Assembly: GCA_951802425.1 (NCBI GenBank)
Contig: OX637798.1
Coordinates: forward strand, 372,001 to 436,000
Direction: 5' to 3'
DNA from: Clavaria fumosa
Lineage: Eukaryota; Basidiomycota; Agaricomycetes; Agaricales; Clavariaceae
Length of the DNA: 64,000 bases
Numbering within the stretch: the stretch's first letter is position 1; every line of letters begins with the position of its first letter. This document shows positions 21,997 through 33,600 of this stretch, piece by piece. The notes beneath the pieces were generated by a model. That model saw only the letters and a program-made list of their open reading frames with translations. It ran no database searches and was not told the origin of the DNA. The position numbers and the translations under genes are program-made.

Positions 21997-23620
21997 TCAG
22001 GCATGGTTATTGCCCGCCTGCGCATCGTTGTCGTTGTTGTTGGGGGCCGGTTGATGTGTTCGGTTGAAGCGTTTCGTGGCCATCGCGAACTTGATGACCT
22101 TTTTTATTGCTGTTGGGTCTGTGAGTAGGTACCTGAGACTGCGGGCGCCTCTGCCTAGGCTGCCCAGTATCGCGTTCCTTCGGGTGGTCGTGCTTGTGCA
22201 TGTGAGGAGAAAGTGTCGGACGGACTCCTCCTCCTGGCCGCAGTGTGGGCACTGGGGGTCCGTGGAGGCGCCTATTCTGAACAGATGTCGTCGTAGTGGG
22301 GCATGTCCAGTCCGTAGCTGTAAGAGGATAGATGAGTGTGGCTTCGGTAGCTCTTCAACTAACCGCAGGAAGTGTTTTGAAGGTAGAGAGTCATCTATGT
22401 TCTTCATGTGATTATACCTTGGCGATCCCCTCCACCATCGTCTCGCCCTTTCCTGTATGGTTTTTCTGAGTGTCAGTGATAGGGCAGCTTTGCTGCCTGC
22501 GATCCTCCGCCTGAGGAGTCTCGGGAGGTCCTCCTCGGGGCTGGTGAGGCCTCGCGCCGCCTCCTTGGCAGCCTTGTCGGCTAATTCGTTCCCTGCTACT
22601 CCGTGGTGGCCGGGGACCCATATTGCCTTGCATTTCACTTCGTTTCCTCTGCGTTGTAGGCGGCTGATTGTCGATTCGAAGGCCTTGAGGATGTCATGAG
22701 AGGGTGCCGGCCGGGAGAGCTGGGTGGCATGGAGGGCTGCCTGGTTATCAACGACGAAGGCGACCGTTCTGAACCTTCCTTTCTCTTTCTGTAGTAGGTG
22801 TGCTCCTAGCAGTAGTGCCGCTGTCTCCGCCGCATAGACCGTGTGTCGCGTCTGCTTCCCCAGGTGGAGCTGGATCGTCTTGGGTGGTCGGTTCCCTCGA
22901 GTTAGTACGGCTGCCGCGCCAATTCCCCCTTCGTATCCTGACCCGTCGGTGAAGACATAGATATCCGCCTCTTCCTCCTGTAGGCTTTGGATTGCTGCTT
23001 CGTTGTTTTCCTTGATTTCTATTCGTACTGGCGGGGTGGATTTCGGGTGACGCCCCACCGCAGGTGTTTTCTCTACAGTGTCTGGGCTGATTTTCCTGAA
23101 GTCCGCGGTGAGCTGGTGTAGCGGGGACTGGTGGGCTCTGGGGGTGTGCTTGTGGGCGCGGGATAGGTGTTTGTTGATCGGGTGGGATCCCGGGAGTGTC
23201 GCCATGCGAAGTAGCGCTGCCAGGCGGAGTTTATCAACTAGTAGGTGAAAGGGTAGGAGGTTCGCGTGCGCTTCGATCGTGTCCGTGGCCGTGGTCTTCA
23301 TTGGGCCTAGTGTCAAGAGGGCCTGTCACTGTATCCTAGTTAGCTTTCCTCCCGCTGTAGTTCTCCTTCCACGCCTCGCCGTGTGTCCCCTCCGCGGGTT
23401 TCCCCATATATCGACTGCATATAGCATTCTGGGGACGCATACCGCCAGGTAGAGTCGTCTCGCCAGGTGTAGAGGGATGCCGCTGTGTGTCTTGGAAATT
23501 CTTCTCGCTTGCGACGCCCAGTACGTACCTTTGGCCATTGCGTTCGCGACCTGCTCCGTCCATGAGAGGCTTTGGTTGAGTATTACACCGAGAAACTTCG
23601 TGCTTTGGGACGGTCATATT
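21997..23620 (-). pseudogene. LINE ORF2, 3' part: RNase H and zinc knuckle
   Basis: The frame 23,316-21,997 (439 codons) holds an RNase H domain with all expected acidic residues: YVFTDGSG, AAETAALLLG, VVDNQAAL and the HHGVAGNELADKAA block. Near the end, CPHCGQEEESVRHFLLTC is the CCHC-type knuckle common at LINE C-termini. RNase H would remove RNA from the cDNA hybrid during insertion. The connecting segment 23,617-23,326 (RT thumb, SLSWTEQVANAMAKGTY) is in another frame, so the polyprotein is broken between RT and RNase H. Confidence 0.9.
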
Positions 23621-25296
23621 GTGTGATCTCCTATCGTGATTGCTTTCCTAGGCTCTGGTTGTCGTTTGTTCGGTTGTAGCGGTCTTGGTACTTGTCTGCG
23701 AGAGAACCCGATCAGTGCGCATTTTGGGATCTCAACCTCGCAGTTGTGTGTCCTGGCCCATTCCAGGAAGCCGCCCGGTTTCTCCATCGTCTCCTTGAGC
23801 GTCTGGTTGGCTTCTTCGAAGGTCTGGCCTCTCGCCAGGAAGACTTGATCGTCAATGAAACCGCTGACAGTCTGCGTGTTGGCCCTGTCAGTGGTGACCG
23901 CTTCGAGGGCTGGGGAGTTGTAGACAATGTAACAGATCGGCGACAGGGGGCATCCCTGATCTAGACCTGCCGTTATGTCAAGGGGGTCAGATCGGAAATC
24001 GTTGAAGACGATGTTGGTGGATCGGCCGCGTAGTTTTTCTCCTAGCCAGTCTGTGTATTCCTTCGGTATTCCTCTCATTCGCATTCCGTGCCGCAGCATC
24101 CGAACATCGACGCTAGGAAAGGCCCCCTTGATGTCTAGAAATAGTCCCGCAACTACTTTTTGTCGTCGCCATGCGTCCTTTATGTATTTCACGACTAGGT
24201 GCAGCGCATCAGTAGCTGTTCTGCCAGGTCTCCCGCCGAAGTGTTTGTCAGGTAGGAGCTGGAACTTCTCCAGGATATAGGTCAGATCTTCGGCTACCGC
24301 CATAGACAGAGGTTTTGCGAGGGTCTTAAGTAGGACAATCGGCCTGTAGGCTTTCGGTACAGTGTAATCGGGGCGGTTGGGTTTGCGAATTACTACTGTG
24401 TCGTACGATTTCCATGCCGTTGGGTAGGTGCCCAGCCTGAACGTCGCCCTGTATATCTGTACGAGGTAGGGGGTCAGCAGGTCTGCCGTTCTTTTCAATG
24501 CGATGTTAGCCATATCCCCTTCCATTACCGCTTTATAGGGCTTGAGTTATCGGATCATCCTGTGCACTTGTTCTGAGGTGATATGCCGGAATTTCGTTAC
24601 CGGCAGTGGGTAATTGTTGTCCAGGGCTATCGGATTGGGGGGAGGGGGAGGGAAAAACACCGAGTGTAGCGCTTTGCTCTTGTCACAGTTCGTCGTTGCT
24701 ATCAGGGTTGGCGCACCCGCAGGGTTTTGCAGGTTGGGTAGACGAGCCAATGTGTCGGAGTTGGAGGCCGATGCGGTATACCTGTTTATCGTCCAGATGG
24801 AGTGGTCGTTTGCGTCTTCTAACCATTGAGTCCAGTGTTCCTGCTTTGTAGTTTTGATTAGCTGGGTGTACTTATTCCTTACCTTACGCGCTTCTTCGTG
24901 GGCTGGGTGTGCTGGGGTGAGTCGTAATGCGTATGACCGTCGGTTTAGTCTTTTGAGGTCGGATCGGGCCCGGAATAGGTCCTTGGTCCACCATCGTTTG
25001 GTGAAGGGGCACAGTTTTACTAGAGGCACTGCTGTGTTGGTCGCCGTCCTCAGGGCGTCGTCTAGGAAGTCTACCGCATTGTTCATGTCTTCGCCGGTGC
25101 GCAGGGCTCGAGGGGGTGGTCCTGCCTGTAAGGTACTCTTTAGTGATGTTCTGAATACCTCCCAGTCCGCTGCTCTCCAGTTCCGCTTGTTGAGGTTGCG
25201 TGCTCTGAGGGCGGGGATTTCTATAGTGGTCAGTATGGGGAGATGGTCTGCCTTGGGCGGGGCCTTCTCTGGGGCGGTGTTGCAGTAGATCACTGC
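23614..25296 (-). pseudogene. LINE ORF2, reverse transcriptase part
   Basis: RT blocks appear in order: AYRPIVLLKTLAKPLSMAVA, HFGGRPGRTATDALH, GLFLDIKGAFPSVD (first catalytic Asp), AGLDQGCPLSPICY and GFIDDQVFLA (the two catalytic Asp in FIDD). The upstream linker 25,293-24,550 contains WWTKDLFRARSDLKRLNRRS. A TAA at 24,547-24,549 separates linker and RT, and a TGA at 23,614-23,616 (CGA to TGA by context, THI-stop-PSQ) cuts the thumb. The active site is preserved but the enzyme cannot be made whole. Confidence 0.93.
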
Positions 25297-25872
25297 GTCG
25301 CCTAGCGCACCGGAAATGAAAACATTGTCCGGTCACGACCATGTCTTCGTTGTGGATAGTTGTAGGGTGGGGGTTCCTTTTGGTAGGATCATCTCGAGGT
25401 CTCTTGATGCGATCAGCTCTAGTAGTGGTTGAGCCAGGTCCAGCGCTGGCGCGGTGAAGAGGTGCGAGTTTCCCTCGTCTTCCCACATAGGGTGGTGGCG
25501 ATTAAAGTCCCCCATTATCAAGTCGTAAACCGGGTGCATCGGCGGCGTGGTGGGTTGCGTCGCATCGCCATTCATGTCGGTATCAGTGTTAGTTAGCCAT
25601 TCGCTTACCGTTTGGATCGCCCTGGAGTGGTGGCAGTCGGCGTAGATGTTGATGATTCGTATTGTGCCGAAATCGCCCCATAATTGTATGCCTGTCAGGT
25701 CTGGTGAGTCGATTATTAGGTCCATCCAGTTGGCCGTATCGAGTCTGGGGCTGACGAGTATCGCTGCCCTGGTGGGGTGCTCTAGGTTATTATTAGTGTT
25801 AGTGTTAGTGTTGGGTCTATTATGCGAGGGTGGGAGGATCGTGCGCCATCCGCTAGGGGCTCGTGTCTTGTT
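25297..25872 (-). pseudogene. LINE ORF2 endonuclease, main part
   Basis: AP-endonuclease-like domain that would nick target DNA: PSGWRTILPP, GIQLWGDFGTIRIINIYAD, then MGDFNRHHPMWED (catalytic GDFN and HH) and, past a stop, PPKADHLPI. A TGA at 25,333-25,335 replaces the Arg seen in copy 2 (SWSRLDNVF). The N-terminal 50 residues lie beyond the palindromic insertion, at 35,363-35,511. Confidence 0.93.
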
Positions 25873-25879
25873 TAGGAAG
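25873..25879. repeat. 7-bp target-site duplication, left copy
   Basis: TAGGAAG, repeated exactly at 35,356-35,362. Deleting the guest plus one copy gives GACTTCCTAAACAAG on the LINE strand, i.e. DFLNK, matching DFLNR in LINE copy 2. Confidence 0.95.
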
Positions 25880-26514
25880 CACCCCCTTCAGCACACCCAC
25901 CCCCTATCCAAAAGGCCCAGCCGATTTTGACTGATGCCCTTTTTATGGGCCCAGCCGATCGTCGGCCGAGATATAGCTTTATAGGCTTGGCCGATCAACT
26001 TGATATACCAAAATCCTGCCAGGCATACAGGGATCCCATGGTAATGATGATACCCTTTCAAAAGGGCTGGCTGACACCCATTTTAGGAACCAGTGTAGAG
26101 GGTCTGAAGCACCCTATTCAAACATTTCTCTCACTTACATGACAAATTAGATCAAAAAAGCTGGGGATAAAGCATATGCACAAGATTAGGAAGCAAAAAT
26201 CAGATGTGCTATTTGATAGACATGTAAATTACAAGGTCATCTGCATCATTTGAGACTCCTTATCATCTGAGACTCCTCCATGACAACTTAACATAGTTGG
26301 GTGAGATGAAAACCAATATGCCTTCCAATAGGTCTTCAAAGGGTAGAAGCAAATGTACCAATCAAATATGCAATGGAGCCATTATAAACTAGAGTGAAAT
26401 GTGGTTGTCAACTGAGTCAGGATATTCTTTGGAAAAGGATGGGCCTTAATATACTTTCTGAAGAGTATTCAAATCCACTTTGAATATGTGTTCTAAAGGA
26501 GAATGTATTGTTAT

Positions 26515-26900
26515 TGTTCAAATATTCTTGCAATGTAGAAGTTGTGCATGTGAGTCTGTTATCACAATTTGTGATTATATCATTCTGTGGCTGTGCCCGG
26601 GATTCCAGGTGTGACAGTCACACTGTGACCAACTCTGCATATTAGTATTGTTCAGATATCCTTGCATTGTAGAAGTTGTGCATGTGAGTCTGTTATCTCA
26701 CCTTGGGATTATATCATTTTGTGGCTGTGCCCGGGATCCCGGGTGTGACAGTCACACTGTGACCAACTCTGCATATTAGTATTGCTCAGATATTCTTGCA
26801 TTGTAGAAGTTGTGCATGTGAGTCTGTCATCTCGCCTTGGGATTATATCATTTTGTGGCTGTGCCCAGGATCCCGGGTGTGACAGTCACACTGTGACCAC
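26515..26900. repeat. Three 134-bp tandem repeats with nested dyads, left arm
   Basis: Units start at about 26,522, 26,656 and 26,790 and carry CTTGCATTGTAGAAGTTGTG, then GTGGCTGTGCCCGGG, then GTGACAGTCACACTGTGAC. The last part contains GTGAC-A-GTCAC and GTCACA-C-TGTGAC, and unit 2 contains the perfect palindrome CCCGGGATCCCGGG. Such clustered dyads could be protein-binding sites (inference). The mirror copy is at about 34,335-34,720. Confidence 0.9.
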
Positions 26901-27334
26901 AACTCTGGATCTGCAACTCATATCCATAACTACCAGGGCAGGGCAAGTACAATGATTGGACAGAGGGGAACAAGGTGTGAAGACATGTTCAGAGAAGGAA
27001 GGACTACTGTATCTGTAACTACAAGGGCACAACAAGAACATATCCAAGGCTGGGGAAGGCATCTCAGAGAGGGTGATGAGTGTTGAGAAGGGGTGGTGTC
27101 AGCACTGACAGAGCCATCACACTCAAACATTCTTTCATTTACTTGTGTCTATAGTAGTCTCTTTGTGTTTACCTGCCCTCCTCTCCTTGTATTTACCTAC
27201 CAGTTTCTACATCATATACACCCTGGGGCTCTTGAGCATGAGCCAGGGATCACTTTATGACTTATTGCACATGGACAGCAGAACATAGGATGATTTGACA
27301 CTTGAGATTATTTGAAAGGATGCTGCTGGCCCAC

Positions 27335-27352
27335 TTAGGGTTAGGGTTAGGG
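27335..27352 (+). repeat. Interstitial telomere-type repeat (TTAGGG)3, left arm
   Basis: Three perfect TTAGGG units, mirrored as (CCCTAA)3 at 33,883-33,900. TTAGGG is the common fungal telomere unit. Confidence 0.9.
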
Positions 27353-28075
27353 CAGATAAACTGCAATAGATTCAGGGTGATCTCTTATACCATATTCATT
27401 TGTCAAAGCTAATCCACAAGTACAAATTAATTACAACAAATCAAAAGAAAAACATGTCTGGCATTTACATCAGAGGATGGGTGGCCAAATCCACCTCCGA
27501 CAAGCCATTCATATGATAATATGTGCTTCATTGCAAAGGGGGCACTGCAATCTAGGCAAGCCCCACTTCACCAAAGCAAGAGTCCCCAGTCTCAAGTAGA
27601 TAAGATGATCTGTAAGAAACTAGGGTGGGAGGACGCTAACCACATGGCAGTCAGCAGTCCATCCCAGAGCCCATATGGCAACCCCAAGGTATGAGCAGCA
27701 GATAGCACAAAAAAACTTACAAAGATGGGGTTGGGGGAGGTTGTCTTGCATAATAGACCACACTCACATCCTTGGCCCATTTGGCCACCCCAGGTGCAGG
27801 TATGAATGAGGGTTGGTTGGGGCCAGCCTGCATATAAGCTGCCACCAAACCAAAAGGCCCATACGGCCACCCTCTTCACATAACATTCTGAAAAGCAACA
27901 TCAACGAGCACCATACCAGTAAAAAGTGTGAATAGTAATAAAACCCACATACCTCTGCAGGTGTCAAGCTCATACAGACACCTGAAGGCAGACAAGAGCA
28001 GCATTCCCTGTATGGCACTGCAGTTGCCACACAGAGAATGCTGCCCTTGTCTGCCACAAACCATAAGGTGGACAT

Positions 28076-29715
28076 GGCAGCACAGGAAGGGCAGTGGGCA
28101 GGCGGGGCAGCGGGCAGGCAGGCAAGGCAACTGGCGGCAGGGCGGGGCAGCGGGTGGGAAGGCGGGGCAGCAGGTGGGAAGGCGGGGCAGCCGGTGGGCA
28201 GGCGGGGCTGCAGGAGGGCAGGGCGGGGCGGCGGGTGGGCAGGGCTGCGGGGCTGCGAGGCAGCGGGCAGGCAGGGCGGGGCAGCGGGCAGCAGGCAGGC
28301 AGGGCAGCGGGTGGGCAGCGGGTGGGCAGCGGGTGGGCAGGCAGGGCTGCGGGCAGGGCGGGGTTGCGGGCGAGCAGGCGGGGCAGCGGGCGGGCAGGCA
28401 GGGCTGGGCAGCGGGCAGGCGGGGCAGGGCAGCGGGCAGGCAGGGCGGGGCAGCAGGCAGGCAGGGCGGGGCAGCAGGCAGGCAGGGCAGCGGGCAGGCA
28501 GGCAAGGCAACTGGCGGCAGGGCGGGGCAGCGGGTGGGAAGGCAGGGCAGCCGGTGGGGGGGCGGGGCAGCGGGCAGGCAGGGCGGGGCAGCAGGTGGGA
28601 AGGCGGGGCTGCCGGTGGGCAGGCAGGGCTGCGGGCAGGCAGGCGGGGCAGCGGGCAGGCGGGGCAGGGCAGCGGGCAGGCAGGGCGGGGCAGCGGGCAG
28701 GCGGGGCAGCGGGCAGGCAGGCAAGGCAGCGGGCGGCAGGGCGGGGCAGCGGGTGGGAAGGCGGGGCTGCTGGTGGGCAGGCGGGGCTGCCAGTGGGCAG
28801 GCAGGGCTGCGGGCAGGGCGGGGTTGCGGGCGAGCAGGCGGGGCAGCGGCCAGGCAGGGCGGGGCAGCAGGCAGCAGGCAGGCAGGGCAGCGGGTGGGCA
28901 GCGGGTGGGCAGCGGGTGGGCAGTGCGGGCCAGCGGGCCAGCAGGCAGGCGGGGCAGCGAGCAGGCGGGGCAACGGGTGTAGAGGCGGGGCAGCGGGCGG
29001 CCAGGCGGGGCTGCAGGAGGGCAGGGCGGGGCAGCGGGCAGGCAGGCGGGGCTGCAGGAGGGCAGGGCGGGGCGGCGGGTGGGCAGGGCTGCGGGGCTGC
29101 GGGCGAGCAGGGCTGCGGGGCTGTGGGCGAGCAGGGCTGCGGGGCTGCGGGCGAGCAGGCGGGGCAGCGGGCGGGCAGGCGGGGCTGCAGGAGGGCAGGG
29201 CGGGGCAGGGCGGGGCAGGGCGGGGCGGCGGGTGGGCAGGGCTGCGGGGCTGCGATGCAGCGGGTGGGCAGGCGGGGCAGCCGGTGGGCAGGCGTGGCTG
29301 CGGGCAGGCAGGCGAGGCAGCGGGTGGGCAGGGTGGGGCAGGCGAGGCAGCAGGTGGGCAGGGTGGGGCAGGCGAGGCAGCGGGTGGGCAGGCGAGGCAG
29401 CGGGTGGGCAGCGGGCGGGCAGGCGGGGCTGCAGGAGGGCAGGGCGGGGCAGGGCGGGGCTGCGAGGCAGCGGGTGGGCAGGCGGGGCAGCCGGTGGGCA
29501 GGCGGGGCTGCGGGCAGGCAGGCGAGGCAGTGGGTGGGCAGGGTGGGGCAGGCGGGGCTGCGAGGCAGCGGAGTGGGGCGTCAGGGCAGCAGGGTGGCGG
29601 GCAGCGGGGCAGTGGAGCAGGGGCAGCTTGGCAGGAGGGGAGGGCGGGATGCCGGGAAAGCGGGGTGGTGGGGCAACGGGGCTGCGAGGCAGTGGATGGG
29701 CAGGCGCAGCAGAGG
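28076..29715. repeat. GC-rich minisatellite, left arm
   Basis: About 1.64 kb of GGCAGGCGGGGCAGCGG variants with G on the plus strand throughout. It yields frames over 550 codons in several registers (AGRQGGAAG-like on plus, CPAAPPACPL-like on minus), which is expected for a stop-free repeat and is not evidence of a gene. The mirror copy at 31,514-33,159 differs in unit number or order, giving the 6-bp length difference between arms. Confidence 0.93.
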
Positions 29716-30573
29716 ACGTTCCACCATGTTTGTTTGGTGCTCACTGTTTAAAGTGTTTCAACATTTGGCTCTGTTTGTTCATGTTGATATGTCATGTGAC
29801 TCTGCCCAATGACACAATCACAAGCCTTTTCTTGGCCCTGTACTCAGGCCAGGCTAGAATGGGAGGATTTTATGTACTAGGTTCTATATGATGTGATAAG
29901 CTAGAGTCTAGATGTGGGTGCCAAGAGAGGATGATACAAACAAAGGCCCAGAGCTGCTTTTGGTAAGCTGCTATGACTGTGGGAAGAAAATCGCATGGCT
30001 TGCAAAATATGACTTTTTATACACCAAAAAATCGGCAAAAAATCAGGAGATTCTGAATCTGGATACCCCACATTTGTACCTGCCTTGGTTCAGTGTCAAT
30101 TCGCAAAATACACAGAAAATATTCATTTTCCACAATTCTGCAGTACTCTGCAGTACTCTGGCTTGAAAATGGTTAGTGGAGGATACACACATTACCTGTA
30201 GACATATGGGGAGGATATGGGGAGGGTGTAGATTAGTTTAACAACCCACCCACCATCTCTGTCACCTCCCTGGAATCCATTACTAGGAATTAGGGTTATT
30301 GGCCTGGGAGCATGGCTATTTGTTATATTGCAAATTCCAGCCATCAGACTACACCCTATGACATCTAATACAATCATACAAAAGCCCATAATATTTGGTG
30401 CAGAACTACAGATTCCCCATGTCTATTTTCCCAAAATTCTCAAAATCTCTCCCCAGATAGCCCCCTTTGTCAAATCACATATTCCTGTTAGCAAATAGTT
30501 CACAATGTGTACATGAAGACATGTTCAAAGTTTGGTGAAGTTGGGCCAAGTTCTCAGGAAGATAGCTCAGAAT

Positions 30574-30655
30574 GAGACTTTTGGGAGACTGTCAAGGTCT
30601 TCCTTATCCTCACCGTCATCTTTGACTTCACTTTAGACTGTCCTCCAGAAGACAT
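30574..30655. other. Asymmetric spacer at the palindrome centre
   Basis: The arms match base for base up to CAGAAT at 30,573 and 30,656, apart from one mismatch at 30,567. The 82 bp between are not self-complementary overall. A spacer of this size would be the loop of a cruciform or hairpin. Confidence 0.85.
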
Positions 30656-33600
30656 ATTCTGGGCTATCTTCCTGAGAACTTGGCCCAACTTCACCAAACT
30701 TTGAACATGTCTTCATGTACACATTGTGAACTATTTGCTAACAGGAATATGTGATTTGACAAAGGGGGCTATCTGGGGAGAGATTTTGAGAATTTTGGGA
30801 AAATAGACATGGGGAATCTGTAGTTCTGCACCAAATATTATGGGCTTTTGTATGATTGTATTAGATGTCATAGGGTGTAGTCTGATGGCTGGAATTTGCA
30901 ATATAACAAATAGCCATGCTCCCAGGCCAATAACCCTAATTCCTAGTAATGGATTCCAGGGAGGTGACAGAGATGGTGGGTGGGTTGTTAAACTAATCTA
31001 CACCCTCCCCATATCCTCCCCATATGTCTACAGGTAATGTGTGTATCCTCCACTAACCATTTTCAAGCCAGAGTACTGCAGAGTACTGCAGAATTGTGGA
31101 AAATGAATATTTTCTGTGTATTTTGCGAATTGACACTGAACCAAGGCAGGTACAAATGTGGGGTATCCAGATTCAGAATCTCCTGATTTTTTGCCGATTT
31201 TTTGGTGTATAAAAAGTCATATTTTGCAAGCCATGCGATTTTCTTCCCACAGTCATAGCAGCTTACCAAAAGCAGCTCTGGGCCTTTGTTTGTATCATCC
31301 TCTCTTGGCACCCACATCTAGACTCTAGCTTATCACATCATATAGAACCTAGTACATAAAATCCTCCCATTCTAGCCTGGCCTGAGTACAGGGCCAAGAA
31401 AAGGCTTGTGATTGTGTCATTGGGCAGAGTCACATGACATATCAACATGAACAAACAGAGCCAAATGTTGAAACACTTTAAACAGTGAGCACCAAACAAA
31501 CATGGTGGAACGTCCTCTGCTGCGCCTGCCCATCCACTGCCTCGCAGCCCCGTTGCCCCACCACCCCGCTTTCCCGGCATCCCGCCCTCCCCTCCTGCCA
31601 AGCTGCCCCTGCTCCACTGCCCCGCTGCCCGCCACCCTGCTGCCCTGACGCCCCACTCCGCTGCCTCGCAGCCCCGCCTGCCCCACCCTGCCCACCCACT
31701 GCCTCGCCTGCCTGCCCGCAGCCCCGCCTGCCCACCGGCTGCCCCGCCTGCCCACCCGCTGCCTCGCAGCCCCGCCCTGCCCCGCCCTGCCCTCCTGCAG
31801 CCCCACCTGCCCGCCCGCTGCCCACCCGCTGCCTCGCCTGCCCACCCGCTGCCTCGCCTGCCCCACCCTGCCCACCTGCTGCCTCGCCTGCCCCACCCTG
31901 CCCACCCGCTGCCTCGCCTGCCTGCCCGCAGCCACGCCTGCCCACCGGCTGCCCCGCCTGCCCACCCGCTGCATCGCAGCCCCGCAGCCCTGCCCACCCG
32001 CCGCCCCGCCCTGCCCCGCCCTGCCCTCCTGCAGCCCCGCCTGCCCGCCCGCTGCCCCGCCTGCTCGCCCGCAGCCCCGCAGCCCTGCTCGCCCACAGCC
32101 CCGCAGCCCTGCTCGCCCGCAGCCCCGCAGCCCTGCCCACCCGCCGCCCCGCCCTGCCCTCCTGCAGCCCCGCCTGCCTGCCCGCTGCCCCGCCCTGCCC
32201 TCCTGCAGCCCCGCCTGGCCGCCCGCTGCCCCGCCTCTACACCCGTTGCCCCGCCTGCTCGCTGCCCCGCCTGCCTGCTGGCCCGCTGGCCCGCACTGCC
32301 CACCCGCTGCCCACCCGCTGCCCACCCGCTGCCCTGCCTGCCTGCTGCCTGCTGCCCCGCCCTGCCTGGCCGCTGCCCCGCCTGCTCGCCCGCAACCCCG
32401 CCCTGCCCGCAGCCCTGCCTGCCCACCGGCAGCCCCGCCTGCCCACCAGCAGCCCCGCCTTCCCACCCGCTGCCCCGCCCTGCCGCCCGCTGCCTTGCCT
32501 GCCTGCCCGCTGCCCCGCCTGCCCGCTGCCCCGCCCTGCCTGCCCGCTGCCCTGCCCCACCTGCCCGCTGCCCCGCCTGCCTGCCCGCAGCCCTGCCTGC
32601 CCACCGGCAGCCCCGCCTTCCCACCTGCTGCCCCGCCTGCCCGCTGCCCCGCCCTGCCTGCCCGCTGCCCCGCCCCCCCACCGGCTGCCCTGCCTTCCCA
32701 CCCGCTGCCCCGCCCTGCCGCCAGTTGCCTTGCCTGCCTGCCCGCTGCCCTGCCTGCCTGCTGCCCCGCCCTGCCTGCCTGCTGCCCCGCCCTGCCTGCC
32801 CGCTGCCCTGCCCCGCCTGCCCGCTGCCCAGCCCTGCCTGCCCGCCCGCTGCCCCGCCTGCTCGCCCGCAACCCCGCCCTGCCCGCAGCCCTGCCTGCCC
32901 ACCCGCTGCCCACCCGCTGCCCACCCGCTGCCCTGCCTGCCTGCTGCCCGCTGCCCCGCCCTGCCTGCCCGCTGCCTCGCAGCCCCGCAGCCCTGCCCAC
33001 CCGCCGCCCCGCCCTGCCCTCCTGCAGCCCCGCCTGCCCACCGGCTGCCCCGCCTTCCCACCTGCTGCCCCGCCTTCCCACCCGCTGCCCCGCCCTGCCG
33101 CCAGTTGCCTTGCCTGCCTGCCCGCTGCCCCGCCTGCCCACTGCCCTTCCTGTGCTGCCATGTCCACCTTATGGTTTGTGGCAGACAAGGGCAGCATTCT
33201 CTGTGTGGCAACTGCAGTGCCATACAGGGAATGCTGCTCTTGTCTGCCTTCAGGTGTCTGTATGAGCTTGACACCTGCAGAGGTATGTGGGTTTTATTAC
33301 TATTCACACTTTTTACTGGTATGGTGCTCGTTGATGTTGCTTTTCAGAATGTTATGTGAAGAGGGTGGCCGTATGGGCCTTTTGGTTTGGTGGCAGCTTA
33401 TATGCAGGCTGGCCCCAACCAACCCTCATTCATACCTGCACCTGGGGTGGCCAAATGGGCCAAGGATGTGAGTGTGGTCTATTATGCAAGACAACCTCCC
33501 CCAACCCCATCTTTGTAAGTTTTTTTGTGCTATCTGCTGCTCATACCTTGGGGTTGCCATATGGGCTCTGGGATGGACTGCTGACTGCCATGTGGTTAGC

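Larger units (their letters stand above)
25880..30573 (+). repeat. Left arm of the palindrome (4,694 bp)
   Basis: Outer end CACCCCCTTCAGC, then a GCCCAGCCGATCGTCGGCCGAG dyad region near 25,950. After that come the 134-bp repeats, TTAGGG motif, minisatellite (28,076-29,715) and an AT-rich inner part. Small frames such as 29,912-30,166 (84 codons) and 30,192-30,389 (65 codons) recur exactly in the other arm but have no known domain. Confidence 0.95.

Noticed and set aside
29912..31317. 84- and 65-codon frames identical in both arms
   Set aside because: Identity follows from the palindrome itself; no domain, codon signal or homologue is recognised.
27876..33359. Very long open frames (550-624 codons) in the minisatellites
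   Set aside because: They occur in several registers of both strands, are made only of repeat units, and exist because the repeat has no stop codons.
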